Origin: an uncultured Porphyromonas sp.
GTDB lineage: Bacteria; Bacteroidota; Bacteroidia; Bacteroidales; Porphyromonadaceae
Direction of reading: 5' to 3'
Length of the DNA stretch: 64,000 bases
Assembly (NCBI RefSeq): GCF_902489635.1
Contig: NZ_CABUAN010000006.1
Location: 17,267 to 81,266, forward strand
This document shows positions 7,170 through 15,856 of this stretch, in pieces (the stretch's first letter is position 1; each line of letters opens with the position of its first letter). A program made the position numbers and the translations under genes. The notes under the pieces were generated by a model. The model made no database searches and had not been told where the DNA came from. It saw nothing but the letters and a program-made list of their open reading frames with translations.

Positions 7170-8528
7170 ATGAAACGAATTGCAGTCTTACTCTCTTGTG
7201 TTGCTCTACTGACGATAGTCTCTAGTTGTAACAAGCCTGATCCAGCTCCCCAGCCTCAACCAGTCAACCCAACGAGCATCACCATCAGTCCTGCGATGGT
7301 CTCTCTCAGTGTGGGTGAGACCCAGCAACTGACGGCGGTTGTAGAGCCTACGGGTCACAACTTCTCCGTAACCTATAGCTCCGACAAAGCTGCGGTGGCA
7401 ACCGTCGACAACAACGGACTAGTCACGGCTGTCGCTGAGGGCGAAGCCGTGATTACTGCCACGATAGGGAACCTATCGGCTACTGCTAAGGTGACCGTCA
7501 AGGGAGCCTCCATTTCAGCCGAACAGGAATTGCCACTCCTGAAGTTTGATCCAAAGAAGGACGACTCTGAGAAAATCATCGATGATGAGATACTCGCCTA
7601 CGAAGGGAAGTTAGGCCGTCAGCCTCAAGATATCAAATACTCTAGCAAAGTAACTGTCCCAGGCTTCGTCAATAAAGATTTGTCTGTCATTCCTGCGGTC
7701 GCTTATGGTATCGTGATCGAAGAGACTGCTGATATTATCCTATGCTACAGCAAGGAGTCTGTTGAGAACGCTACAAAGACTCAAGAGATGCTTCGTAAGC
7801 TAGGCTTCACCAAGTTTGAGAAGGTCAACGTAAGAATCGACAGTGATGGCAATACCGTCCCTGGATTTCGCTCACGCAATGACCAAAACAAGGAGATCTC
7901 TCTCATAGCTAAGCAAGACTACTCGCACAAGGACGACTTTGATGCCAATATGTCTATAGAGATTCAGCGTCACTACCCGATCCCTACGGCGCATAAGATC
8001 CTCCGAGATGCTAAGGATATGCCCTCTATCGAAGCACTACTCACTAAAGATAGTAAGAAGATTGAGGAGTTTGAAAACACTCTAGGTCTCCGTGCGCTAG
8101 AGGAAAGTAAAGAAGGTAGTGTCAACCAGCGATTCAACACCAAGCCCGAATGTGTCAACAAGACCAACTTGGAGTGGGTGCTCTATGTACGCACTTCATT
8201 CTTCAGCGACCAGCTTTTCATCAATGCGCAGTCCAATGCAATAGAAGGATATACCGATCTCTATTCTGACGACTTCAAGAGTTATCTTGCTAGCATTGGT
8301 TTTGATAAGGATTACCAAATCATCAAGGAGACAGTTCTTGCTAAGAATGCTCAGGGCGATATCTGTATGGGGTATATCGACCTTATGTTCAACTGCTGCT
8401 ATATTCAGTTCGTTCCGAAGGAGACCTCACAAGAGTCTTACCACGGACCTCAGAGAGCATCACGTCGAGCTGTGCAGGGCTGTATGACGGCACTTGAGCG
8501 TCCCGTCACTTGTTTACTAGACCGATAA
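7170..8528 (+). CDS. Big2-domain lipoprotein
   Basis: 452 aa from ATG at 7170, chosen because it directly precedes a lipoprotein signal (LLTIVSSCNKP). A proline-rich linker is followed by a bacterial Ig-like Big2 domain (about residues 30-110: TSITISPAMVSLSVGETQQL through AKVTVKG). The rest has imperfect units with LPLLKFD...YEGKLGR and MLRKLGFTKFEKV, also seen in the lipoprotein at 21992, so the two look like paralogues. Probably outer-membrane anchored and surface exposed. No enzymatic motif is visible. The C-terminus (about the last 30 residues, Arg/Cys-rich) looks unlike the rest. Confidence 0.75.
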   Translation: MKRIAVLLSCVALLTIVSSCNKPDPAPQPQPVNPTSITISPAMVSLSVGETQQLTAVVEPTGHNFSVTYSSDKAAVATVDNNGLVTAVAEGEAVITATIGNLSATAKVTVKGASISAEQELPLLKFDPKKDDSEKIIDDEILAYEGKLGRQPQDIKYSSKVTVPGFVNKDLSVIPAVAYGIVIEETADIILCYSKESVENATKTQEMLRKLGFTKFEKVNVRIDSDGNTVPGFRSRNDQNKEISLIAKQDYSHKDDFDANMSIEIQRHYPIPTAHKILRDAKDMPSIEALLTKDSKKIEEFENTLGLRALEESKEGSVNQRFNTKPECVNKTNLEWVLYVRTSFFSDQLFINAQSNAIEGYTDLYSDDFKSYLASIGFDKDYQIIKETVLAKNAQGDICMGYIDLMFNCCYIQFVPKETSQESYHGPQRASRRAVQGCMTALERPVTCLLDR

Positions 8529-8566
8529 CTGGTAAGCACCACCCGACTAAGGGTCATAACAATCAG

Positions 8567-8607
8567 CAATGGTCACGGGGGAAATGTAATTTCCTCCGTG
8601 ACTATTG
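8567..8607 (+). terminator. Terminator after Big2 lipoprotein
   Basis: Stem CAATGGTCACGGGGGAAAT with ATTTCCTCCGTGACTATTG around a 3-nt loop, 38 bp past the stop. The rest of 8608-8800 shows no gene or clear element. Confidence 0.75.
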
Positions 8608-8810
8608 TGTGTCACCGCTTAGTATAAGTGCGTCACACCTCTTCGACTTCGTACATCTCACGAGTAGCGACAACTAGGGGTACACAATCTGTGCCTCTGC
8701 AAGAGGACTAGTCTTTTGTAGAGCTGCAGGTCAGCATTTTAATCGACTTCATAACGAGACCTGCCAGATTCAGCATCCGGCTGAGCAGTATGTGGTGTCG
8801 CATTATTTAG

Positions 8811-8818
8811 TACCTTTG
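8811..8818 (+). promoter_or_regulatory. -7 box of tRNA-Pro
   Basis: TACCTTTG, 45 bp upstream of the mature tRNA. Confidence 0.6.
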
Positions 8819-8862
8819 CAGTCACAAGTAGGGACTAGTCGCCGCGGGGCGGTAGTCTCTCT

Positions 8863-8935
8863 CGGGATGTAGCACAGTTGGTAGCGCGCCACGTTCGGGA
8901 CGTGGAGGTCGGAAGTTCGAGTCTTCTCATCCCGA
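8863..8935 (+). tRNA. tRNA-Pro (anticodon CGG)
   Basis: 73 nt. Acceptor stem CGGGATG pairs with CATCCCG, with A as discriminator. The anticodon arm CCACG-TTCGGGA-CGTGG gives CGG; the T arm has GTTCGAGTC. The D arm is GTAGCACAGTTGGTAGCGC. CCA is not encoded. A prolyl-tRNA synthetase gene lies elsewhere in the window (39107). Confidence 0.95.
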
Positions 8936-9021
8936 CTCAAGGTGATCGTCGAAGTAGTTCGGCTGTCACCTTTTTTCTTTGCCCTCCCGTCACAGCTCAG
9001 CGAGGAGGGGGCTTCGTCGGG

Positions 9022-9771
9022 TCAGAGGGTTGGGAAGGTGAGCTCCCGCCCTAGGAGATGTATCTGAGCGGCTCGCAGCGGAGCATAGTCGATCAGTGGC
9101 TCGGTATGATGGCGCATCGCGTCGCGACAGTTCATAAGTATCTTGCCGAGGAGGTTCTGCCCACGCCACTCGCCGATGGTAGACCATGGCCCCAGTCTCA
9201 TCTTGTCCTGCTTCCGCTTGATGGAAGCTTTGTTCATCCCCTGCGCTGTCAGCTCGCGCTTCATCGCTGTAAGGCGCTTTCTCAGCTCAGCATTGCGCAT
9301 GCCCCACTTGGTGGCGGTGGCACTGGTTGCGTAGGTGCTGTCCTCGAGGAGCATCGCCTCTGGCGGGAAGGCGAGGAGCAACTTGCGAAAAGCTTCGCTT
9401 GTCAAGCACTTCTGCCAGACCAGGTAATGCATCCATGGGACATTGAATGAGAGCCAGTCCTCTCGTCGCTCCTGCTCATGCGCCTTGCGGATCTTTTTCT
9501 TCGCCTCCCAGCCATCATCACATGCGACGAGCTGACGCACGATGGCGGTATGCTCGGGGGTATCTAGCGAAAACATGCCAGCGATGTAGGCGCACTCGCT
9601 ATTGTGAAAGTGCACCCCCTGCAGGTCAAAGCCAAAGCCCGCGACCATGTTGCCCAGAGCCAACGACAAGCCACGACGCACGTCACCGCCACGGCGGAAA
9701 GCGTAACAGTCGAGCGTGGAGGCATCGTAGACCTCTTGAGGGGTCAGGGCGGTGAGTGGTTGATCCAGCAT
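9022..9771 (-). CDS. NADAR-like domain protein
   Basis: 249 aa, cytosolic, no signal peptide. The pattern fits the NADAR/YbiA superfamily: HNSECAYIAGMF near residue 56, EDWLSFNVPWMHYLVWQKCL (about 105-124), LLEDSTY followed by TKWGMRNAE, and the C-terminal GQNLLGKILMNCRDAM. NADAR enzymes are N-glycosidases acting on ADP-ribose linkages or riboflavin intermediates, and some reverse DNA ADP-ribosylation or sit in anti-phage loci. No partner such as DarT or a macro domain is adjacent; it is flanked by tRNA-Pro and YitT. Superfamily assignment is by motif reading and needs profile confirmation. Confidence 0.6.
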   Translation of the reverse strand: MLDQPLTALTPQEVYDASTLDCYAFRRGGDVRRGLSLALGNMVAGFGFDLQGVHFHNSECAYIAGMFSLDTPEHTAIVRQLVACDDGWEAKKKIRKAHEQERREDWLSFNVPWMHYLVWQKCLTSEAFRKLLLAFPPEAMLLEDSTYATSATATKWGMRNAELRKRLTAMKRELTAQGMNKASIKRKQDKMRLGPWSTIGEWRGQNLLGKILMNCRDAMRHHTEPLIDYAPLRAAQIHLLGRELTFPTL

Positions 9772-9840
9772 AAGACGTCTTCGTTGATAATCTTTTCAAA
9801 GGCAAAGCTACCAATATTTCCCTCAAGGATCGACTTCTTT

Positions 9841-9871
9841 TTTGTGTCAGTCTTCTTTTTTGCTACCTTTG
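9841..9871 (+). promoter_or_regulatory. Promoter of YitT-family gene
   Basis: TTTG at 9841-9844 and TACCTTTG at 9864-9871, 19 bp apart: a near-consensus Bacteroidota promoter with a leader of about 50 nt. Confidence 0.75.
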
Positions 9872-9928
9872 TGTTACTTCTGAGTTTGGCGTCCGAGGGA
9901 CGTGTCCCCCCTTCGCCAAGTAATAAAC

Positions 9929-10954
9929 ATGTCACTCATGACTACTGAAAGACCTTTACGCTATCCCGATCCACGCAAGTCTGCGCGCTTTCTAAAGGAT
10001 GTCCTCCTCATCTTCGCCGGTGTAGTCATCTACACGTTTGGCTGGACAGCCTTCATCCTCTCACAAGACATCACCTCGGGAGGACTGGCGGGACTGACTA
10101 CGATCATTCAGCTGGCGACGAATATCCCAGCCAGCATACCTTACAACATCATCAATGTCGGCTTGCTACTCCTCTCGATATGGATCTTGGGGTGGCGCTT
10201 CTCGATGAAGACGATCATAGCCGTCCTAATGCTTACCGTCACGATCCCAGTGGGACAAGCACTCTTTACCCCCATGGTGGGACAAGGACTAGAGGTGTAT
10301 CACAACCTGCCCACCTGGCTGACCAGTACACTCCCTAACTTCGGACCGCTCTTGGCTCCCGACGAGCCATTTGTCGCTCTGATCGTTGGTGCTGGGCTCT
10401 GTGGTGCTGGACTGGGTATTGTCTTCTCTGCCAATGGTAGCACCGGTGGTACCGACATTATCGTGGCTATCATCAATAAGTACAGCACGCTCTCTCTGGG
10501 ACGTGCCATGATCTTTATGGATGCGATCATCGTCACGACGGGTGCAGTCGTGAGCCACTTCTTCGGGCCTCAGTACAGCTGGGGTACGGCTCTAGGCAAG
10601 CTCGCCTTCTCCTTCATCGAGATCACGATCGTAGGGCAGATGCTGGACTACATCATGGAGGCCAACAAGCAGTCTGTGCAGCTACTCATCGTCAGTACCA
10701 AGTACGAGCAGCTCAGCGAGGCTATCACACGTCGCCTAGGGCATGGATGCACCATACTCCACGGCGAGGGTGGCTATAGTCACCAACAGATGCACGTAGT
10801 GCTAGTGACCATCCGCAAGAATCTACGTGGAGGTCTCTACCAAGTGATCAACTCGGTAGACCCCAACGCCTTTATCTCTGAGTCTACGGTGCATGGCGTA
10901 TATGGACAGGGCTTTGATTCGATCGAGCGGGTGGCTGGACGAAAGAAGAAGTAA
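9929..10954 (+). CDS. YitT family membrane protein (DUF161 + DUF2179)
   Basis: About 341 aa from ATG at 9929 (an in-frame GTG at 9902 is inside the leader). Five to six hydrophobic segments: VLLIFAGVVIYTFGWTAFIL, IINVGLLLLSIWILGW, a third near residue 85, then GAGLCGAGLGIVFSANGSTGGTDIIV, the signature glycine-rich repeat of YitT proteins. The last ~85 residues form the cytosolic DUF2179 domain (SVQLLIVSTKYEQLSEAI to HGVYGQGFDSI). The substrate is unknown for the family. The RicT-like gene starts 41 bp downstream, so they may be cotranscribed. Confidence 0.9.
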   Translation: MSLMTTERPLRYPDPRKSARFLKDVLLIFAGVVIYTFGWTAFILSQDITSGGLAGLTTIIQLATNIPASIPYNIINVGLLLLSIWILGWRFSMKTIIAVLMLTVTIPVGQALFTPMVGQGLEVYHNLPTWLTSTLPNFGPLLAPDEPFVALIVGAGLCGAGLGIVFSANGSTGGTDIIVAIINKYSTLSLGRAMIFMDAIIVTTGAVVSHFFGPQYSWGTALGKLAFSFIEITIVGQMLDYIMEANKQSVQLLIVSTKYEQLSEAITRRLGHGCTILHGEGGYSHQQMHVVLVTIRKNLRGGLYQVINSVDPNAFISESTVHGVYGQGFDSIERVAGRKKK

Positions 10955-10995
10955 TCTTCCCCCCCTCTCCTCCTCTCCCTTTTTGAAATTATTTG

Positions 10996-12300
10996 ATGGA
11001 ATACAAACCAGACCTACTAGATAAGATAGACTGTCCGCGATGCAAAGGCGTAGGGTCACGCTGTTGCAAGCTATCGACCTTTGACTGGCTAGCTGATCTG
11101 CCTGATGGCGTACAGCAGCAGGAGATCGTCGAGGTACAGTTCAAGAATACGCGCAAGAACTACTACCGCAACGTGGATCACCTAGACCTCAAGCGAGGTG
11201 ACTATGTGGTCGTCGAGGCTGACAGCGGAGGCTACGATGTCGGCATGGTAGCTCTCACGGGGACGCTCGTCTCTACTAAGATACGGGCCAACCATGACGA
11301 GCAGTATGTGGACAATGCAAAGGCGATCTACCGCAAAGCTCGTCCTGCCGATATGGATCACTATCGCGCGGCTAAGCTACGCGAGCACCCGACGATGATC
11401 GAGTCGCGCGAGATAGCCACTTCGCTAGGACTAGACATGAAGATCGGTGATGTGGAGTATCAGGCAGACGGGACGCGCGCCATATTCTACTACATAGCGG
11501 ATCAGCGAGTAGACTTTCGCAAGCTGATACGGCTCCTGGCGGACGCCTTCCACATACGTGTGGAGATGCGCCAGATAGGGGCTAGACAGGAGGCGGGACG
11601 TATCGGAGGTATCGGTCCTTGTGGACGAGCCCTCTGCTGCGCTACCTGGCTCTCACGCTTTAACTCCGTCAGTACGGCTGCGGCACGCTTTCAGAACTTA
11701 GCCCAAAACTCGCTCAAGCTCACCGGTCAGTGCGGCAAGCTCAAGTGCTGTACCAACTACGAGGTGGATGTCTATATGGAAGCAAAGAAAGCCTTCCCCT
11801 CAAGTCGCACACCCCTAGAGACGGAGAGCGGCACCTACTACTTTAATAAGTGCGACCTCCTAGCGGGCGAGATCACTTATAGCTTGGCACCTAAGAGTCT
11901 CGAAGAGCCTGAGACCATATCCGTAGAGCGGGCTAAGGAGATCATAGAGATGAACCAGCGTGGCGAGACACCTGAGACGCTCTCTGATCAACAGGAGGCT
12001 CCGAAGAAGCCTAAGGACATACTCTTTGACAATGCGATCAACCGCTTTGACCAGCCGAAGAAGCGTAAGCGTCGCAAGACAAATCGGAGGAGGGATCGTA
12101 GCAACGCCGATGCGCCCAGAGCGCAAAGCAACATCCCTACGACTGGCAATGGCGAGGAGCCGACCAACGCAGTCGAAGAGGGGCCAGAGAGAGCCGACTC
12201 ACGCGAGGAAGGCTCCACGCAGCCCAGTCGCAAGCCGAGACGTAAGCCTCAGGCGGGTGGTCGTCGTCGCCGTCCACGCACGAAGCCTCAGGAGGAGTAA
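10996..12300 (+). CDS. PSP1 / RicT-like protein
   Basis: 434 aa from ATG at 10996. The PSP1 domain covers about residues 40-270: VQFKNTRKNYYRNVDHLDL, GDYVVVEADSGGYDVGMV, and the Cys-rich GRALCCATWLSRF and CGKLKCCTNYE that in RicT bind iron-sulfur clusters in the RicAFT complex controlling RNA processing. The last ~110 residues are a low-complexity Lys/Arg-rich tail (KRKRRKTNRRRDRS, RKPRRKPQAGG), probably disordered and nucleic-acid binding. RicT partners RicA/RicF are not seen here. gldH follows 27 bp downstream, a pairing common in Bacteroidota. Confidence 0.85.
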   Translation: MEYKPDLLDKIDCPRCKGVGSRCCKLSTFDWLADLPDGVQQQEIVEVQFKNTRKNYYRNVDHLDLKRGDYVVVEADSGGYDVGMVALTGTLVSTKIRANHDEQYVDNAKAIYRKARPADMDHYRAAKLREHPTMIESREIATSLGLDMKIGDVEYQADGTRAIFYYIADQRVDFRKLIRLLADAFHIRVEMRQIGARQEAGRIGGIGPCGRALCCATWLSRFNSVSTAAARFQNLAQNSLKLTGQCGKLKCCTNYEVDVYMEAKKAFPSSRTPLETESGTYYFNKCDLLAGEITYSLAPKSLEEPETISVERAKEIIEMNQRGETPETLSDQQEAPKKPKDILFDNAINRFDQPKKRKRRKTNRRRDRSNADAPRAQSNIPTTGNGEEPTNAVEEGPERADSREEGSTQPSRKPRRKPQAGGRRRRPRTKPQEE

Positions 12301-12327
12301 TCCACCACGACTAGATCTGTTGTAGCT

Positions 12328-12816
12328 ATGAGCAGAGCCTGCAAAGGGTGCATCCTAGGGGGGCTAGTTTTGCTAGCCGTCCTGACGCTTGGCTCTTGCC
12401 ACTATGCAGCTTATCAGGAGCAGATGCAGACTGCGGAGCTACCACAAGCTGTCTGGACTGCAGAGCATCGAGTCACCTTCGACAGCTTCGTCGAGCAGTC
12501 GCGGACGCCCCACACGCTCTACCTCTACGTGCGGTACAACAGCCGCTACGCATACACCGCTCTACCGCTCACCATCGAGCTTCGCTCCACTCTAGGGTGG
12601 CGTGCTACGACCTCCGTGACACTACCCCTCGCCGAGGAGCCAGGCGTATGGACTGGTGAGGGCTATGCGCTACGTCAGCAACTCTATAAGGTCAACACCT
12701 CACTGACCCCTCCTCACCCAGGACTCTACACCATCGAGCTAAGGCAAGCGGCGGGGCAGGCAACGCTAGCGGGCATCGAGACGATCGGCGTCGCTTGGAT
12801 CGCTGCAGGGCAATAG
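12328..12816 (+). CDS. gldH: Gliding motility lipoprotein GldH
   Basis: 162 aa. Lipoprotein signal with LTLGSCHYAAY (Cys about residue 25), then the GldH body: WTAEHRVTFDSFV, LYLYVRYNSRYAYTALPLTIE, VTLPLAEEPGVWTGEGY, and the end LYTIELRQAA. GldH belongs to the gld/T9SS-associated lipoproteins in motile Bacteroidetes and persists in non-motile ones, where its job is unclear. It follows the RicT-like gene closely, and its 3' end and terminator are duplicated at 4081-4255. Confidence 0.85.
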   Translation: MSRACKGCILGGLVLLAVLTLGSCHYAAYQEQMQTAELPQAVWTAEHRVTFDSFVEQSRTPHTLYLYVRYNSRYAYTALPLTIELRSTLGWRATTSVTLPLAEEPGVWTGEGYALRQQLYKVNTSLTPPHPGLYTIELRQAAGQATLAGIETIGVAWIAAGQ

Positions 12817-12839
12817 CTTCGCACAAATACAAATAGAGC

Positions 12840-12884
12840 AGTCCCGCAGGGAGCACTACATCGCTGTAGACTCCTTGCGGGACT
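12840..12884. terminator. Bidirectional terminator between gldH and cargo gene
   Basis: Stem AGTCCCGCA with TGCGGGACT, extended by GGAG/CTCC, between convergent genes. A diverged copy accompanies the gldH fragment at 4081-4131. Confidence 0.7.
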
Positions 12885-12908
12885 GATCCGTTTTATCAGA
12901 TACGTCTT

Positions 12909-14507
12909 CTAGCGGACGAATCGTATGGTGCTAACGCCACGCTCCGTGACAACCTGGCCGATGTAGAGGCCCTGTGCTAGGTCTGTCAGGGAGAGCCTTG
13001 AGACAGCTGCCAGCGTGTAGCTGTCTAGCAGTCTACCGGCCGTGTCATACAGGTAGAGCGTACCCGTAGCAGGCTCTGAGAAGAGGAGTGCATCGCCCTG
13101 CCAGAGGATGGAGAGTCCATTAGGCTGCAACTCTACAGGATCAACCCCTAGAGGAATAGCCAGCGGGCTCTTGTCGAAGCGGAGGTATGCGTTACGACGA
13201 TAGGTAGTTCTATCCATATTGACAGCGCAGGAGGTCATCGTCTTACCGTCTCCAGAGAAGTGTACTACACCTATGTCCGTCTTCTCCACAGGCTCTGCAT
13301 CATCTGAAGGCTTATAGCTGTAGGTGAAGAACTCCGATAGGTCTCTGCCCGTCTGTTCCTTAATATAGTCTAGTAGAGGGTACTTCTTGCCATCTGGATA
13401 GATGACGTGCGAAGCGAGTCCTCGCGTTATCTCGGAGCCATCAGGAGTGCAGAGCCAACCACCATCCTGAGTCCGTCCTAAGCCTCCCATACCATAAGCC
13501 TCCGGGATGCTGAGATACTCGACAGTACCCGTGTTAACATTGAGCGCACCAGGATAGGAGACCGTAGTCATATCGTCGCCTTCGCCTTGTATCTCTTGGA
13601 TGGATATCATCCAGTACCCACTAGCAGTGGCCATCTCCTGCCAAGTTAAATCTGTATAGTGACCCGAGAGGACAGCATCGCGCTTTTTCGTCCATTCGTC
13701 ATAGGCTTTATTGTACGCATCCCTCTGTTGTTCCCATAGTTCGGTCTCAGTGTCATAATCGGCCGTTACATAGTCACTCCACTTAGGCATCGGACCAGGC
13801 AGGGGCACATCTAGATTGTAGAGGAAAGAGTCACAAGGCGTAGAGCAGGTGTAGGTTCCATCGCTACCCATCTCCCAGAAGAGAGGTCTGTCGTCACCCG
13901 AATAGGTGTTTTGTCGACCTAGGATCTTCTTGCCGTCAGGCGAGCAGAAGAAAGCCTGCGTATAGTTTGGCTTATCTCCGAAATAGTCTGTCTTGAGCGT
14001 GGGTAGCAAATGGAGAGTCCAAGAGCCGTCCTCAGCACGTGTGCCATACATCGGCATGGTCATGCTCTCCTGAGAATAGGTCGGATCCATGAGAAATCCG
14101 ACGAGATGCTGTCCGTCAGAGCTCAGGTAGGCAGGAACCACTTGTGGCCAAGCCTCTTCAGGAGACTCCAACGCATGAAGGGTCTTTTGCTCCATATTGC
14201 ACACGACGACGCCCTCTTCGCTTTTGGCCATGTAGAGCAGGCCATCGTCTGTAATAGCGTAGATACGGCTTGATGCGGGAAAGGTCAAGGTCTTATCTTG
14301 CTGCGTGTCGTAGCAAAAAGCCTCGCCACTCGGATTGCCACCATAAATGTATCGTCCATTAGGACTCATACCGTAGATGGAGTAGTTACATGCCTCAGCC
14401 GGTAGTGCCTTCGGCTCTTGCGCGATCTTACATCCTGTCTGCTGAGCAGTCAGTGCGTAGCTCAGAGCAAGGAGTAGGAGTAATGAAGATAGTAGTTTTC
14501 TTGTCAT
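12909..14507 (-). CDS. T9SS cargo protein, predicted beta-propeller
   Basis: 532 aa. Signal peptide (LLLLLALSYALTAQ), then repeats of the type YSIYGMSPNGRYIYGGN, RIYAITDDGLLYMA, PAYLSSDGQHLVGF and AFFCSPDGKKILGR, which read like propeller blades with SPDG turns. A linker rich in charged residues (WEQQRDAYNKAYDEWTKKRD) interrupts it near residue 260. The C-terminus (about 455-532: DPVELQPNGLSILWQG ... LAQGLYIGQVVTERG ... STIRFVR) is a type A sorting domain. Function beyond surface or secreted protein is unknown. Confidence 0.75.
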   Translation of the reverse strand: MTRKLLSSLLLLLALSYALTAQQTGCKIAQEPKALPAEACNYSIYGMSPNGRYIYGGNPSGEAFCYDTQQDKTLTFPASSRIYAITDDGLLYMAKSEEGVVVCNMEQKTLHALESPEEAWPQVVPAYLSSDGQHLVGFLMDPTYSQESMTMPMYGTRAEDGSWTLHLLPTLKTDYFGDKPNYTQAFFCSPDGKKILGRQNTYSGDDRPLFWEMGSDGTYTCSTPCDSFLYNLDVPLPGPMPKWSDYVTADYDTETELWEQQRDAYNKAYDEWTKKRDAVLSGHYTDLTWQEMATASGYWMISIQEIQGEGDDMTTVSYPGALNVNTGTVEYLSIPEAYGMGGLGRTQDGGWLCTPDGSEITRGLASHVIYPDGKKYPLLDYIKEQTGRDLSEFFTYSYKPSDDAEPVEKTDIGVVHFSGDGKTMTSCAVNMDRTTYRRNAYLRFDKSPLAIPLGVDPVELQPNGLSILWQGDALLFSEPATGTLYLYDTAGRLLDSYTLAAVSRLSLTDLAQGLYIGQVVTERGVSTIRFVR

Positions 14508-14540
14508 ATCGTTTGAAACATTTAAGGGTTATAGTTGCCA

Positions 14541-14571
14541 CAAAGCTAACATTCTTTTTCGAGAAAAGCAA
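14541..14571 (-). promoter_or_regulatory. Promoter of propeller cargo gene
   Basis: Minus-strand TAGCTTTG (14548-14541) with TTG at 14571-14569, 20 bp upstream. The CCACGTGG element begins immediately beyond the -33 box. Confidence 0.65.
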
Positions 14572-14573
14572 GC

Positions 14574-14735
14574 CCCCACGTGGGAGTTTTCCAATATCCA
14601 GGTGGAAAATGAAAAATTCTTCGGAGGAATGAAATGAAACTTCGGAAGAACCAAATGAAACTTCGGAGGAATCAAATGAAACTTCGGAAGAATTTTTTCT
14701 TTCCCACGTGGGGATTTGAAAATTTCCACGTGGCT
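14574..14735. repeat. CCACGTGG element, degenerate copy 2
   Basis: Has CCCACGTGGG, CCAGGTGG, four ACTTCGGAAGAAT/ACTTCGGAGGAAT direct repeats separated by MAAATGAA, then CCCACGTGGG and CCACGTGG. It lacks the TTACATATC ends and the heptamer flank found in the other copies. It lies between divergent promoters of the cargo gene (minus) and the PCMD lipoprotein gene (plus). Confidence 0.75.
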
Positions 14736-14826
14736 ATCGTGCTGAAGGGGGTAATCGTAAGACATCCTCTCTGAATTGGTCGGATTATCGGTCGGACGTA
14801 ACCCTCGCTATATAGCTAGAAATAGT

Positions 14827-14834
14827 TACCTTTG
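14827..14834 (+). promoter_or_regulatory. -7 box of PCMD lipoprotein operon
   Basis: TACCTTTG, 30 bp upstream of the start codon. No good -33 TTG. Confidence 0.55.
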
Positions 14835-14863
14835 CCCTATCCTAGTGTAAAATATAGTACGGC

Positions 14864-15844
14864 ATGAAACGAATCTCTTGGACTCTCGGCATCCTGCTCA
14901 CGCTCGCCCTCCTCATTGCGACAGGTTGTAGTGGCGAAGACCCTATCAAGGCTAAGCGTATCGCTATCGAAAACGGCACCTACAAGCCAAAGCCCAAACC
15001 TGAGCCAGAGCCTAACCCGAATCCGAATCCTAATCCTAACCCCGATCCTAATCCTAATCCCGATCCTAATCCTGACGATAAGATCGAGCTGCAGGATGTT
15101 ACCTTCACCTTTGACGAGTGGGTCAAGCCAGAGGGCTCTTACCAGCTACCCGTAGAGAAGAGCCTCTCGAAGCTACTCGCGGGCGACCCCTACTGGATTT
15201 CTGCAAGCAATGTGGGTGCTGTCAAGGCTCTCTTAAGCAATTACCCCGTACTGCCCCTCTCTAAAGGACGGACAGGACAGGCTCTAGAGTTGACAACCAT
15301 CAAGGCACGTCCCATGTTTGGTAAGGGCATCATCGCCGGAGCTCTCTACTGCGGATCACTGGATGAGGATATTATGACCTCCAAGCCTCTAGAATCTACG
15401 AAGTTTGGTCAGCCCGTCTTTGCCATACCTATCTCTATCAAAGGTTACTATCAGTGGCTCCCAGGCAAAGAGCTTGTCGATGGGACGAAGAGAAACAGTG
15501 TAATCAAAGGACAGGACGAGGCTACGATCGCCTGCGTCTTTTACGACATCACGCAAGACGATAGCTACCTCAATGGTAAGACGCTCTACACCGATCCACG
15601 TATCCTAGCAAAGGTGCAGCTACACCCCCAGCCTACTCAGGAGGGTGCATGGACACCTTTTGAGGGCAAGCTGGAGATCGTCAATGAGGCGGCTTACAAG
15701 CAGATAGACCTTCAGAAGGGCAAGTACCGCATGGCACTTATCTTCTCGTCTAGTGCTCGTGGCGACCAGTTCATCGGAGCTATCGGCAGTCGCCTGCGCA
15801 TTGACGACTTTACAGTGACACTAGGCATACCCACCAAGAAGTAA
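14864..15844 (+). CDS. PCMD-domain lipoprotein with Pro-Asn linker
   Basis: 326 aa. Lipoprotein signal (LLIATGCSGED), then a linker of KPKPKPEPEPNPN followed by alternating PN and PD (about residues 43-68), encoded by a near-perfect hexamer/octamer DNA repeat at 15003-15078 that could vary in length by slippage. The body (about 75-326) has the PCMD pattern: FTFDEWV, YWISASNVGA, GQALELTT, GIIAGALYCGSL, STKFGQPVFAIPISIKGYY, TDPRI and SSSARGDQFIGAIGSRLRIDDF. PCMD is a putative carbohydrate-binding fold of Bacteroidetes surface proteins. The beta-barrel gene starts 12 bp downstream, so a barrel plus surface lipoprotein pair is likely. Confidence 0.75.
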   Translation: MKRISWTLGILLTLALLIATGCSGEDPIKAKRIAIENGTYKPKPKPEPEPNPNPNPNPNPDPNPNPDPNPDDKIELQDVTFTFDEWVKPEGSYQLPVEKSLSKLLAGDPYWISASNVGAVKALLSNYPVLPLSKGRTGQALELTTIKARPMFGKGIIAGALYCGSLDEDIMTSKPLESTKFGQPVFAIPISIKGYYQWLPGKELVDGTKRNSVIKGQDEATIACVFYDITQDDSYLNGKTLYTDPRILAKVQLHPQPTQEGAWTPFEGKLEIVNEAAYKQIDLQKGKYRMALIFSSSARGDQFIGAIGSRLRIDDFTVTLGIPTKK

Positions 15845-15856
15845 TCCGCTACAGAT

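Noticed and set aside
8863..9771. Integrative element using tRNA-Pro as attachment site
   Set aside because: No integrase and no repeat of the tRNA 3' end was found downstream in the window.
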